Positions 8,978-17,688 of a stretch of DNA of 64,000 bases are shown in pieces. This stretch comes from Flagellimonas hadalis (GTDB taxonomy: Bacteria; Bacteroidota; Bacteroidia; Flavobacteriales; Flavobacteriaceae): contig NZ_VNIK02000005.1 of NCBI RefSeq assembly GCF_007785775.2, positions 124,001-188,000 of the forward strand, read 5' to 3'. Within the stretch, counting starts at the first letter, position 1; every line of letters starts with the position of its first letter. The notes beneath the pieces were generated by a model. The model did no database searches and had not been told where the DNA came from. It saw nothing but the letters and a program-made list of their open reading frames with translations. The translations under genes were made by a program, and so were the position numbers.

Positions 8978-9125
8978 ATCTTAGATTTTAATATTGGTGT
9001 TAAGCTTTTTAAAAAGCCTTATATCAAACTTCTAGACAAATCCTGAATTGCTAATTTTCGTTAATCCGGTGCGCTCTTCCACTTCTTTTTAGTAATTTTA
9101 CCTTTCATTTAAAGGTTTTGACGTT

Positions 9126-9323
9126 ATGATTGCTCAAACTATGTTTTTAGGTATGCTCGGCCCATGGCAGATCGTACTCATTGTCGTTGTGGTTCTTTTG
9201 CTCTTCGGGGGCAAGAAAATCCCTGAACTGATGAGAGGTCTTGGAAGTGGCATAAAGGAATTTAAGGATGCTTCCAAGGAAGAGGAAAAATTGGAAGGCG
9301 GAAGCAAAGAATCAAAGTCCTAA
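9126..9323 (+). CDS. tatA: Sec-independent (twin-arginine) translocase subunit TatA/E
   Basis: A 65-residue protein with the TatA/E plan: a short N-terminal part, a single hydrophobic helix at about residues 13-27, the [14 protein letters not shown] hinge and amphipathic helix, then a charged tail. TatA oligomers form the pore for folded substrates carrying twin-arginine signals. No tatB or tatC is adjacent; flavobacterial tat genes are often scattered. It is divergent from the M23 gene across a 161-base gap and is followed by a terminator-like hairpin. Confidence 0.95.
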   Translation: MIAQTMFLGMLGPWQIVLIVVVVLLLFGGKKIPELMRGLGSGIKEFKDASKEEEKLEGGSKESKS

Positions 9324-9358
9324 TTCAATTTTTGACTTATCGGGTTTTTACATCAATA

Positions 9359-9381
9359 AAGCCCTCATTTTTTGGGGGCTT
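9359..9381 (+). terminator. Hairpin after tatA
   Basis: AAGCCCTC and GGGGGCTT pair over 8 bases (one G-U) around a 7-base T-rich loop, 36 bases past the tatA stop. No strong T tract follows, so termination efficiency is uncertain. Confidence 0.5.
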
Positions 9382-9551
9382 GTCGATGAAGAACCACATT
9401 ATATGGGATTACACGCCAAAATTCCATCCATTCACAACAAAAAGTTACTCTCCCCCTCTTCTTGCTCTACTTTAGTGGTCTGAAACAAACGTTAGGCCCA
9501 CTTGTTTAACCTCCAAACGGCACCAATGCCGTTTGTGCAGCTGGAGCGGTA

Positions 9552-11471
9552 ATGAAAAGACATATCTTGCTTTTTCTTTTATTGGTTTCCCTTGGGGCAA
9601 TGTCCCAAGAGGTATCCCTTTTGGCCTATGGGAAAGAAGGCCCGTACATGCCAGGCGAAAAGGATATCACAGAAAAACTGATAGCACAGGGCAATGCCCA
9701 TTATTCAAAAATGTGGTATGCGGAAGCGGCCAGGATATACGACCTCGTGCTAGAACAGCATGATGCCGAACATAGCAAGGAACTGCTCTCCAAGGCCGGG
9801 GATTCCCATTACTTTAGTGGCAACTTTGAAAAATCCTACAAATGGTACCACGAACTGTACAACCGATATCCCGATAAGGTGCCTGGCGACATTCAGTTCC
9901 GATATAATGAAGTGTTGAAAGGTACTGGAAGGTCCCAAAACAACAAAGCTGCCACGCCCTTGGCTTGGAAGATTGGCTCATTGCCCAAAATCGAGAACTT
10001 GTCCATAAATTCTCCATATTCGGATTTTTCCCCCATGTTCCACAAAACCTCCGAGCTCGTTTTTGCCTCGGCAAGGGACACTTCTTTTCTGACCACCAGA
10101 AGATATAAATGGAACAACCAGCCCTTTCTAGATCTCTACGTGGCACAAAAGAAGAATGGGGATGGCCAACTCTTGACCCCAAAAAAGTTTTCGCGCAAGA
10201 TAAACACCAAATACCACGAAGCTTCAGTGGCCTTTGCGCCGGACCAGAAAACCATTTATTTTACCCGAAACAACTATGGCAAAAGGTTGAAGCGTGGAAA
10301 AGAGGGCGTGAATCATCTCAAGATCTATCGCTCAACATGGGTCGATGGTGAATGGGCCGAGGCCGAGGAACTTCCGCTCAACAGTGAAAATTATTCCACA
10401 GGCCACCCGGCCATCAGCCCGGACGGCAAAAAAATGTATTTCGTTTCCGATAGACCGGGCGGTTTTGGAGAAACGGACATCTATGTGGTGGACATCCTCG
10501 AAAACGGTGGCTTTTCCGAACCAAAAAACTTGGGCAGGACTGTCAACACGGATGCGAAGGAGATGTTTCCTTATGTTGTGGAAGGAGCCCTTTATTTTTC
10601 ATCGAACAGGGCTATGGGCCTAGGCGGACTGGACGTGTACCGATCTGATGTTTCCAACGGGATTTTTGGCGTGGCCATAAATTTGGGAGAGCCCATCAAC
10701 AGCACTAGGGACGATTTTTCCTATATCATCGATGCCTCGGGACAGAGGGGATATTTTGCTTCCAACCGAAAAGGCGGCAAAGGGGACGATGACATCTATT
10801 CCTTTGTCCAAACGGAGAACCTCAACGCCATTTCCGGTGAGGTAAAGGATGTTCAGACCGGTGAGCTTCTTGAAAATGCGACCGTACAGTTATTGGACAG
10901 CGAAGGAAAACTGCTTGCAACATACAGCAGTAATGCAGATGGCGGCTACATTTTTCCAAATCTGCTCCCCAACACCAAGTACACCATCAAAACCTCTAAG
11001 GAGGGCTATTTTGACGATAGTACGGCCACTGGCACCAAGGCCAATGAGGGGATTGTGGTCAATCCGTCCCTCAAAGAGCTGAACGAGATCATTGATGCCG
11101 AAAAACGTATCGTCTCCTTGGACCCCGAGGCCATCCATTTTGATTTTGACAGCTTCAAGGTGAGGCAAAGGGCCGCACAGGAACTGGACAAATTGGTGGC
11201 CGTATTGAAGGAGCACAAAAATCTGGTGATCAAAATTGAGGCACACACCGATGCCATTGGCGATGCTGCCTACAATAAATACCTATCGGAGAAACGGGCC
11301 AATTCCACTAAGGATTATCTCATCTCGCAGGGAGTAGATTCTTCACAGATCGAAAGTGCCATGGGTTATGGGGAAGAGCGTTTGCTGAACAACTGTTCGG
11401 ATGGAAAACGGTGTGCCCCTGAAGGACACAGCCTCAACCGCCGATCGGAGTTCATCATCGTGTCCCAGTAA
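9552..11471 (+). CDS. PorE-like OmpA-family protein (TPR + beta-propeller + CRD + OmpA_C)
   Basis: A 639-residue exported protein with a signal peptide at about residues 1-18. Domains in order are TPR-like helices (about 35-125), PD40/WD40-like propeller repeats (about 150-420) with recurring ISPDGKKMYFVSD and ALYFSSNR strands, a carboxypeptidase-regulatory-like Ig domain (about 425-505) and a C-terminal OmpA peptidoglycan-binding domain (about 525-637) with HTDAIGDAAYNKYLSEKRA. This is the architecture known for PorE, which ties the type IX secretion system to peptidoglycan. Related proteins usually sit beside a PorP/SprF barrel; none is adjacent here, so assignment to the T9SS core or to a paralogue is open. 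Confidence 0.88.
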   Translation: MKRHILLFLLLVSLGAMSQEVSLLAYGKEGPYMPGEKDITEKLIAQGNAHYSKMWYAEAARIYDLVLEQHDAEHSKELLSKAGDSHYFSGNFEKSYKWYHELYNRYPDKVPGDIQFRYNEVLKGTGRSQNNKAATPLAWKIGSLPKIENLSINSPYSDFSPMFHKTSELVFASARDTSFLTTRRYKWNNQPFLDLYVAQKKNGDGQLLTPKKFSRKINTKYHEASVAFAPDQKTIYFTRNNYGKRLKRGKEGVNHLKIYRSTWVDGEWAEAEELPLNSENYSTGHPAISPDGKKMYFVSDRPGGFGETDIYVVDILENGGFSEPKNLGRTVNTDAKEMFPYVVEGALYFSSNRAMGLGGLDVYRSDVSNGIFGVAINLGEPINSTRDDFSYIIDASGQRGYFASNRKGGKGDDDIYSFVQTENLNAISGEVKDVQTGELLENATVQLLDSEGKLLATYSSNADGGYIFPNLLPNTKYTIKTSKEGYFDDSTATGTKANEGIVVNPSLKELNEIIDAEKRIVSLDPEAIHFDFDSFKVRQRAAQELDKLVAVLKEHKNLVIKIEAHTDAIGDAAYNKYLSEKRANSTKDYLISQGVDSSQIESAMGYGEERLLNNCSDGKRCAPEGHSLNRRSEFIIVSQ

Positions 11472-11718
11472 ATGCTTTTCAAAACCAAGTTTCCTCGTTT
11501 TTCCAACCGCTTTCCCCTTTTGCGCCATTCATCGGATGCTTCTCTCGCTAAACGGCATGGTCCGATTTTGCAGTATATCGATCAATAAGCGTGCTTTGCA
11601 GGATCTAGCCCTATCCTAATCACTTTGGTCTTTCTTTTTAGGTATTTCATCCCTTAGTTTTTCATCAAAGTCGTTGAATTTGAAACTTTGCCTTGTCTTT
11701 AAATCTTAAATCTGACTT

Positions 11719-11889
11719 ATGAAAAAACTATTACTCGTTAAAGAAATTTATTTGGAAGGGTTCCGCAACTTGGGGCACATCGTTATAGAAAAATACTTTA
11801 AGGTATTTGCTTGGTTTAGCTTCGTCATGTTTTTCATCGTGCTATATGCCTTTGTTTACAGGATGGCCACAGGCTTTGCCTTTGATTGA
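11719..11889 (+). CDS. 56-aa single-pass membrane protein (DUF6747-like)
   Basis: A small gene of 57 codons including the stop. It begins MKKLLLVKEIYLEGF, has a basic/aromatic middle and one hydrophobic helix (AWFSFVMFFIVLYAFVY at about residues 31-47), and ends ATGFAFD. It resembles, from memory, the short flavobacterial family DUF6747, whose function is unknown. Reality is supported by clean start and stop codons, amphipathic/hydrophobic composition and a strong terminator hairpin 24 bases past the stop. It stands alone between the PorE-like gene and the convergent DUF4837 gene. Confidence 0.72.
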   Translation: MKKLLLVKEIYLEGFRNLGHIVIEKYFKVFAWFSFVMFFIVLYAFVYRMATGFAFD

Positions 11890-11912
11890 CCAACCTTAAG
11901 CATTTAAAGAAC

Positions 11913-11945
11913 AAAAAGCCCGTACGCTATGCGTCGGGCTTTTTT
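11913..11945. terminator. Bidirectional terminator between convergent genes
   Basis: AAAAAGCCCG ... CGGGCTTTTT forms a 10-bp stem with an inner ACGC/GCGT extension, and T tracts on both strands. It serves the 56-aa gene on the plus strand and the DUF4837 gene on the minus strand. Confidence 0.8.
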
Positions 11946-11968
11946 GCTTTTATATCTTGATTGTTATC

Positions 11969-12967
11969 TTACTTGGAAACGGGTTTGGGGTCAAAGTCAA
12001 CCGTTCTCAAAATGGCTTCCAGTTCAAACATATAGTCCCTCTTTTCGGTGGATGGGGCAAAGGTGAACCCTTCCAACACCATTTTACGCTGGTTTTTCTC
12101 ATCATTGATGATATAGGTGAGGAAAGGACCCGCCATCGGGTATCCGTGGATTTCCCACATTCCCTTGACCTCTACGGCTTTCTTTGCACCTATTTCCGTG
12201 GGGAAAACATAGGGCGCAAAGGCCTTCTCCGTAATCATATACGTGTTTTCGTTAGGGCCTGGGACATATTTCTGCCCCATGGAGTCCCGCATTTTTACGA
12301 TGTCCTCCACAAAAGTGGAATCGTTCCTGAAGCTGTTCCAGGGCATTTCATAGGCAATGATGTTCATGGTTCCCTTGGGGATCTGTATGTCCATCCAAAC
12401 AAAATTCTTTTCCCGCTTGCCAACCTTGTAAAGGGATGGAACCTTCATGCGCAGACCAAATTCTTCTTCCAATGCCTTGTCCTCGCTCAAGGAACGTCCA
12501 AACCGTTTCTGCGCCTCTGCAATCTCCACTTGCTTGAATGCCTGTATGGCCTTTGGCGCCAACGAATCCAAGTTCTCGATCATAGTTTCTTCCGTTGGCC
12601 CAGTGACCACGGCCACTTTTTGGGGCTTTGCATAGGCATCATCCTTAATATGTGCCAAGGAAGTGGAATCCTGTTCCACATAAAGCACCGATCGGGAATA
12701 GGTGGTGGTCCCTTTGAAGACCTGTGGGGGCAATTGGGTGATGGTAAATATGGGCTCTATTTGGGGCAGGCCCAACACTTGGGCCGCAAACTCATCCCTG
12801 ATCTTGTCGCCCACTGGCCCTTTCCAAAGCTCAGTTTCCATGACCACCATCAAACTGTTTACGCCCCCCGTGGATGGAGGTAGAAATCTTTCTTTTGGGC
12901 CTGAATCCTTACAGGCTCCAAATGCCAATAAAGCCATGGCGAAGCATAGTGTCCCTAATTTTTTCAT
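11969..12967 (-). CDS. DUF4837-family lipoprotein
   Basis: A 332-residue predicted lipoprotein with a signal peptide ending in the lipobox FGAC (Cys19). The rest matches, from memory, the Bacteroidota family DUF4837: an early SGGVNSL-like stretch (here STGGVNSLMVVM), WKGPVGDKIRDEFAAQ, and late WEIHGYPMAGPFLTY. Function is unknown; attachment to the outer or inner membrane facing the periplasm is predicted. It starts 13 bases downstream of the lytic transglycosylase gene on the same strand, so the pair is probably co-transcribed and may share a cell-wall theme. Confidence 0.88.
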   Translation of the reverse strand: MKKLGTLCFAMALLAFGACKDSGPKERFLPPSTGGVNSLMVVMETELWKGPVGDKIRDEFAAQVLGLPQIEPIFTITQLPPQVFKGTTTYSRSVLYVEQDSTSLAHIKDDAYAKPQKVAVVTGPTEETMIENLDSLAPKAIQAFKQVEIAEAQKRFGRSLSEDKALEEEFGLRMKVPSLYKVGKREKNFVWMDIQIPKGTMNIIAYEMPWNSFRNDSTFVEDIVKMRDSMGQKYVPGPNENTYMITEKAFAPYVFPTEIGAKKAVEVKGMWEIHGYPMAGPFLTYIINDEKNQRKMVLEGFTFAPSTEKRDYMFELEAILRTVDFDPKPVSK

Positions 12968-12979
12968 CTTGTGTTAAAT

Positions 12980-14572
12980 TTACGAAGAACAATCGCACAA
13001 TTTAAGTTTTGTGCCTGGTTTTAGGTTATTGCCACTAATACCGTTCCATTCTCGTAAATTTTCAACGGAAACCCCAGGATATTTTTTTGAAATGGTCCAA
13101 AGAGAGTCCCCGGACTGTACCGTATGCACTTTTGACCCACTGGCCGCAGCACTTGTGGAAGAGGGTTTGGGAGTGCTACTGGCCACATAGGGCTTTCTGG
13201 GGAAGATGGTCAATCGCTGGCCTATCCTGAGATTGTTGCTGCGAAGTCCGTTCCAGCTTTTGATCTGGCTGACCCCGACACCATAGCGCTCGGCAATTTT
13301 GCCCAGATAATCCCCGCTTTTTACCTTGTAACGGATCTGATCCTGAGCCGTGACCATTTCGGGCATGCTTTCCTTTTGGGATTCCAATTCCTCTTTCACA
13401 AAGGCATATATCTGTTCCTCATTGCTCACGAACTTACCGATTTTGGATGTTGGTAATCGCAATGCATAATTTTTGCCCTCTACCTTTGGAATGACATTGA
13501 GCTTATAGGCCGGGTTCAACATTTCCAGTTCCTCGGTGCTGATATCCACCAGTTTGGAAATCTGATCAAAGGTGATGAGGTTTTTCACGTGAACGGTATC
13601 GGTCTCAAAATAGGGCCTATCCGCTTTTTTGTATTGGAGGCCATGGTCCTCGGCGTATTCAAAAATGTACATGGTGGCCAAGAACGCTGGAAGGTAGCCC
13701 GCCGTTTCACGTGGAAGGAACGGACGAATGTTCCAATAGTTCTCATACCCTCCAGATCTTCGAATGGCCTTGTTCACATTGCCGGGTCCGGAATTGTAGG
13801 CCGCAAGTGCCAAGTCCCAATCATTGAAAATATCATATAATTTGGAAAGATACTTGCTGGCCGCCTTGGTCGCCATTATGGGATCATGGCGTTCATCCAC
13901 ATAACTGCTCACATCCAACCCGTACATTTTTCCAGTGGCATACATAAATTGCCAAAGCCCCTTCGCCCCGACTCGGGATTGTGCCCTGGGATTAAGTGCG
14001 GATTCTATTATGGCCAAATATTTTATCTCCAGCGGAATGTTCTGGTTGTCCAGTTCCTGCTCAAACAACGGAAAGTAGAATTGACTTGCCGTCATCATGC
14101 GCTGCATAAGGTCTCTTTTTCGGGTCAAAAAGGATTTGATGACACTCTCCAAAGATGGATTGTAAGCTATGTTGAACGGGGTCTTCTCGTTCATTCGTGC
14201 CAAGCGGGCCTTTAGGGTGTCCGTTGGTAGGTCCACCACAAAAATGGAATCCTGTCCGGGGCCATTCTGTATCTCCAACAGCATGTCGCTGAACAGGTCC
14301 GCACTGCTGTGCAGTTCTTTCAGCCAAAGGCTGTCATACCTACGGGCCTCTTCGAGATCCTGCAATTGGAACTTTCCGTTTTCTTCTTTTTCCAAGGCCA
14401 CAAATTCCCCATCGATCTTTTTGAGAACGGTCATTTTCACGGCGGGCACTTCCTCATCAAGAAGCAACGTGTCTATCAGTGCTGCTGGTATGGAATCCAC
14501 CTCTTGGGCAAACAGATATGGGGTCGCGGAAAGCAACGCTGCGCATACAGCAATTTTGAATTTTTGGCTCAT
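12980..14572 (-). CDS. Lytic transglycosylase with two LysM domains (MltD-like)
   Basis: A 530-residue exported protein with an N-terminal signal peptide (cut near residue 22) and a family 1 SLT domain at about residues 145-310. Visible motifs are AIIESALNPRAQS with the catalytic Glu, GAKGLWQFM, and ALAAYNSGPGNV. Two LysM repeats follow at the C-terminus (YKVKSGDYLGKIAERYGV and HTVQSGDSLWTISKKY). Such enzymes cut the glycan strand of peptidoglycan with formation of 1,6-anhydro ends, and LysM anchors them to the wall. Domain order equals that of E. coli MltD. It is likely in an operon with the DUF4837 lipoprotein gene. Confidence 0.95.
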   Translation of the reverse strand: MSQKFKIAVCAALLSATPYLFAQEVDSIPAALIDTLLLDEEVPAVKMTVLKKIDGEFVALEKEENGKFQLQDLEEARRYDSLWLKELHSSADLFSDMLLEIQNGPGQDSIFVVDLPTDTLKARLARMNEKTPFNIAYNPSLESVIKSFLTRKRDLMQRMMTASQFYFPLFEQELDNQNIPLEIKYLAIIESALNPRAQSRVGAKGLWQFMYATGKMYGLDVSSYVDERHDPIMATKAASKYLSKLYDIFNDWDLALAAYNSGPGNVNKAIRRSGGYENYWNIRPFLPRETAGYLPAFLATMYIFEYAEDHGLQYKKADRPYFETDTVHVKNLITFDQISKLVDISTEELEMLNPAYKLNVIPKVEGKNYALRLPTSKIGKFVSNEEQIYAFVKEELESQKESMPEMVTAQDQIRYKVKSGDYLGKIAERYGVGVSQIKSWNGLRSNNLRIGQRLTIFPRKPYVASSTPKPSSTSAAASGSKVHTVQSGDSLWTISKKYPGVSVENLREWNGISGNNLKPGTKLKLCDCSS

Positions 14573-14691
14573 TTGGACAGGGTTTGATTTTCTTGGGACA
14601 AACGAAAATGGGCTTTTTTTCCGAAAAAATAAAATTCCGAACCAAAAAACCTGTTTTCCTTGGTCTGTCCCAATAAACCCTAACGAAAAAT

Positions 14692-15882
14692 TTAGTCCAA
14701 TATTGCAGCAATTCCTGGCAATGTTCTGCCCTCAAGGCTTTCCAACATCGCACCGCCCCCTGTGGACACATAGCTTACCTTGTCCTCAAACCCGAATTGC
14801 TTCACGGCCGCAACGGAGTCACCGCCTCCGACCAAGGAGAATGCCCCATTTTTGGTGGCCTCGTCTATGAAATTTCCAATGGCGATGGTTCCTTTGGCAA
14901 AGCTTTCCATTTCAAAAACGCCCACGGGACCGTTCCATAATATGGTCTTGGAGTTCAGGATCACCTGTTTGAAAATTTCGAGGGTCCTTGGTCCTGCATC
15001 CAGCCCTTGCCACCCATCAGGAATTTTGTCCACATCCACAAACTGGGTTTTGGCATTGTTGTCAAAGGCATCTGCGGCCAAAACATCAACGGGTAGGTAT
15101 ACTTTTACATTTTTTGCCTCGGCCTTTTTCAAGATGTCGAGGGCCAAATCCATTTTATCGTCCTCACAGATGGAGTCTCCCACTTTTCCGCCTTTTGCCT
15201 TTACGAAGGTATAGGTCATTCCCCCACCAATGATGAGGTTGTCCACCTTGTCCAGAATATTTTCGATGATGGTGATCTTGGAAGAGACCTTGGATCCCCC
15301 CAAAATGGCGGTCACTGGTTTTTCCCCGGTCTCCATTACCTTGTCGATTGCCTTTATCTCTTTGGCCAACAGGTATCCGAAGCATTTATGGTCCGGAAAA
15401 AACTGGGCCACAATGGTCGTGGAGGCATGGGCACGGTGAGCGGTACCAAAAGCATCGTTCACATAAATATCCCCCAATTGGGACAGCGCTTTGGAAAAAG
15501 CCTCGTCGCCAGCTTCTTCCTCATCGTGGAAACGAAGGTTTTCCAACAGAAGTACCTCCCCATCTTTAAGGTTTGCCACAGCTTCCTCGGCCACTTGGCC
15601 CACACAGTCCTTCGCGAACTTCACTTGGACACCGATGATTTCGGAAACCGTGTCAGCAATGTGGGAAAGGGACATGTCCGGGTTCACCTTGCCATTGGGG
15701 CGCCCCAAGTGGCTCATGAGCACTGCGGAACCCCCATCTTCCAATATCTTGACGATGGTTGGCTTTGCAGCCTCTATCCTACTGGTATCCGTGACATTGA
15801 AACTGCCGTCCAGCGGCACGTTGAAATCAACACGGATCAATGCTTTTTTTCCTTCAAAATTAAAATCATCAATAGTCTTCAT
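14692..15882 (-). CDS. pgk: Phosphoglycerate kinase
   Basis: A 396-residue glycolytic enzyme that transfers phosphate between 1,3-bisphosphoglycerate and ADP. Family motifs include RVDFNVPLD near the N-terminus, SHLGRPNG, the hinge region with [26 protein letters not shown] and STGGGAMLE with the C-terminal nucleotide-binding residues. Length is standard. It stands as its own unit, with a TAnnTTTG element 23 bases before the ATG. Confidence 0.98.
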   Translation of the reverse strand: MKTIDDFNFEGKKALIRVDFNVPLDGSFNVTDTSRIEAAKPTIVKILEDGGSAVLMSHLGRPNGKVNPDMSLSHIADTVSEIIGVQVKFAKDCVGQVAEEAVANLKDGEVLLLENLRFHDEEEAGDEAFSKALSQLGDIYVNDAFGTAHRAHASTTIVAQFFPDHKCFGYLLAKEIKAIDKVMETGEKPVTAILGGSKVSSKITIIENILDKVDNLIIGGGMTYTFVKAKGGKVGDSICEDDKMDLALDILKKAEAKNVKVYLPVDVLAADAFDNNAKTQFVDVDKIPDGWQGLDAGPRTLEIFKQVILNSKTILWNGPVGVFEMESFAKGTIAIGNFIDEATKNGAFSLVGGGDSVAAVKQFGFEDKVSYVSTGGGAMLESLEGRTLPGIAAILD

Positions 15883-15905
15883 GTAGTGTGTCTTTATGAG
15901 AGTCC

Positions 15906-15913
15906 CAAAAGTA
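15906..15913 (-). promoter_or_regulatory. Bacteroidota -7 element TACTTTTG for pgk
   Basis: A minus-strand TAnnTTTG match, 23 bases before the pgk start codon, predicting a leader of about 19-20 bases. Confidence 0.5.
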
Positions 15914-16071
15914 AAGATTTCCTGCTTTTTGATCGGGAAGCTTTTGTTATATTTTCAGGGTTTGCTTTTATTATTGGGGTAATCGATCATTGAATTGTTC
16001 AGGGTTTCAGGTTTTTTGGTTTGAAGCTTCCGACTCCTGATTTCTGACTTCTGACACCCTTCTAAAAAATG

Positions 16072-16079
16072 TATCTTTG
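16072..16079 (+). promoter_or_regulatory. Bacteroidota -7 element TATCTTTG at holB
   Basis: An exact TAnnTTTG match with only 4 bases between it and the ATG at 16084. The predicted transcript start falls at or next to the start codon. This also argues against the longer reading frame beginning at 16069, which would overlap the promoter. Confidence 0.5.
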
Positions 16080-16083
16080 GGAC

Positions 16084-17235
16084 ATGCTTTTCAAAAACGT
16101 TTTAGGGCTTGAGCATATCAAGAACCATTTGGTGACCACGGCCGAGACTGGTCGGGTGGCCCATGCCCAGCTCTTTGTAGGGCCGGAGGGTTCTGGCGTC
16201 CTGCCCATGGCCCTTGCCTATGCCCAGTATCTGCTCTGTGGCAATACCGGGGGCGAAAACGAAGGCGGGAACATGGCCTGCAACACCAAGTGCCAGTCGC
16301 TGACACATCCCGACCTGCATTTTGCGTTCCCCGTTTCCAATTCGGACAAGGTGAAGTCCCATGCGGTGAGCGATCATTTTTTGGACGAATGGCGCCAGTT
16401 TGTAAAGGAACAGCCTTATGGCAACCTGTTTGATTGGTACCGATTGATCGGCATCGAAAAAAAACAGGGACAGATCGGCGTGGACGAGGCCCAGGATGTG
16501 GTAAAAAAGCTTTCGCTGAAATCGTACGAGGGCGGTTATAAGATCCTCATCGTGTGGATGGCCGAAAAAATGAACGTCTCCGCGGCCAATAAACTATTGA
16601 AACTTATTGAGGAACCTCCACAGAAAACGGTCCTTCTGTTGCTTGCCGAAGAAGAGGAGCAGATCATCAACACCATTCGGTCTCGCTGCCAGATATTGCA
16701 CTTCCCGCCTTTGGCGGAACAGGTGGTCACCGATGAGCTTATCCGGCAAGGGGTGAACCAGACCGAGGCGTTCGCCATTGCCCAAGAGGCCAACGGCAAT
16801 TTCAACAAGGCGCTGGACCTCATGAACAAGGATTCCGAAGATCTCATCTTTGAACGATGGTTTGTTCAGTGGGTCCGTAGCGCATTCAAGGCCAAGGGGA
16901 ACAAAGGGGCCATACAGGAACTCATTTTGTGGAGCGATGAGGTGTCCAAAATGGGACGGGAGGTCCAAAAACAGTTCCTGAACTATTGCCTGAGCTTGAT
17001 GCGGCAGGCCCTATTGCTCAACTATGGGGCGAAGGAGCTGGTACACACCAAGATCCATGTGGAGGGCTTTGACCTGAACAAGTTTGCCCCGTTTGTACAC
17101 GAGAACAATATTTTGGATATTGTAAAGGAGTTGGAAACCGCCATTTTTCACGTGGAACGTAACGGAAACCCCAAACTGATCTTTACGGACCTGTCCATAA
17201 AACTTACGCGCCTCTTGCATGCCAAGACCGCATAA
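16084..17235 (+). CDS. holB: DNA polymerase III delta-prime subunit
   Basis: A 383-residue clamp-loader AAA+ protein. The N-terminal FKNVLGLEHIKNHLV, a degenerate Walker A (FVGPEGSGV, without the usual GK), the cysteine cluster around ACNTKCQS for zinc, MNVSAANKLLKLIEEPP (sensor region) and TIRSRCQ(I) are all as in delta-prime/HolB. The modified P-loop agrees with the known lack of ATP hydrolysis by delta-prime. Start at 16084 is chosen because of the adjacent promoter element. Downstream, the DoxX gene follows after 12 bases on the same strand. Confidence 0.93.
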   Translation: MLFKNVLGLEHIKNHLVTTAETGRVAHAQLFVGPEGSGVLPMALAYAQYLLCGNTGGENEGGNMACNTKCQSLTHPDLHFAFPVSNSDKVKSHAVSDHFLDEWRQFVKEQPYGNLFDWYRLIGIEKKQGQIGVDEAQDVVKKLSLKSYEGGYKILIVWMAEKMNVSAANKLLKLIEEPPQKTVLLLLAEEEEQIINTIRSRCQILHFPPLAEQVVTDELIRQGVNQTEAFAIAQEANGNFNKALDLMNKDSEDLIFERWFVQWVRSAFKAKGNKGAIQELILWSDEVSKMGREVQKQFLNYCLSLMRQALLLNYGAKELVHTKIHVEGFDLNKFAPFVHENNILDIVKELETAIFHVERNGNPKLIFTDLSIKLTRLLHAKTA

Positions 17236-17247
17236 ACATATTGACCC

Positions 17248-17646
17248 ATGGAAAATTTGATTTCAAATGCGACAGAGATCCTGTTGTTGCTTTTTTTGAC
17301 CATTACTTTTTTGCAGAGCGGTATTGACAAGATGCTGGATTGGAAGGGAAACCTAGGCTGGCTCACCGGTCATTTTTCCAAATCCATTTTCAAGGGAAGT
17401 GTCCCTGTGCTTTTGGGAACCATATTGGTACTGGAAATGCTCTCTGGTATCCTTTGCGGAGTGGGCGTCTTCCAGTTTGTGATAGACGGTGACAGCTCCA
17501 TCGGATTTTTGGGTGCCGTGCTTTCTGCCATTACACTTTTGCTGCTGCTGCTGGGACAACGGGTGGCCAAGGATAATGCCGGGGCCCAGACCATTGTAGT
17601 CTACTTGATCCCCACCGTATTTTTGGTGTATTTGATGCAGGGATAG
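17248..17646 (+). CDS. DoxX-like integral membrane protein
   Basis: A 132-residue protein with about four hydrophobic helices (around residues 10-25, 48-66, 68-80/85-102 and 112-130) and the FLQSGIDKMLDWKGNLGWL motif typical of DoxX/DoxD-type small membrane proteins. Functions in the family vary (redox or quinone-linked, mostly undetermined). It follows holB by 12 bases and probably shares its transcript. Confidence 0.8.
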   Translation: MENLISNATEILLLLFLTITFLQSGIDKMLDWKGNLGWLTGHFSKSIFKGSVPVLLGTILVLEMLSGILCGVGVFQFVIDGDSSIGFLGAVLSAITLLLLLLGQRVAKDNAGAQTIVVYLIPTVFLVYLMQG

Positions 17647-17688
17647 CATTTTCTGTTGATCTTTGCCGCTTTACCTTAAGTGTTCATT

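Noticed and set aside
11472..11718. Gap between the PorE-like gene and the 56-aa gene
   Set aside because: No coding frame, hairpin or promoter match strong enough to report.
11957..12883. A 308-codon frame opposite the DUF4837 gene
   Set aside because: Antisense shadow: the minus strand has a lipobox signal and family motifs, the plus frame has none.
17144..17159. TTTTTCACGTGGAACG in holB, similar to parS
   Set aside because: Three mismatches to the palindrome and inside a coding region; CACGTG cores also occur near 13589 and 13714 in other genes, so this level of match is expected by chance.
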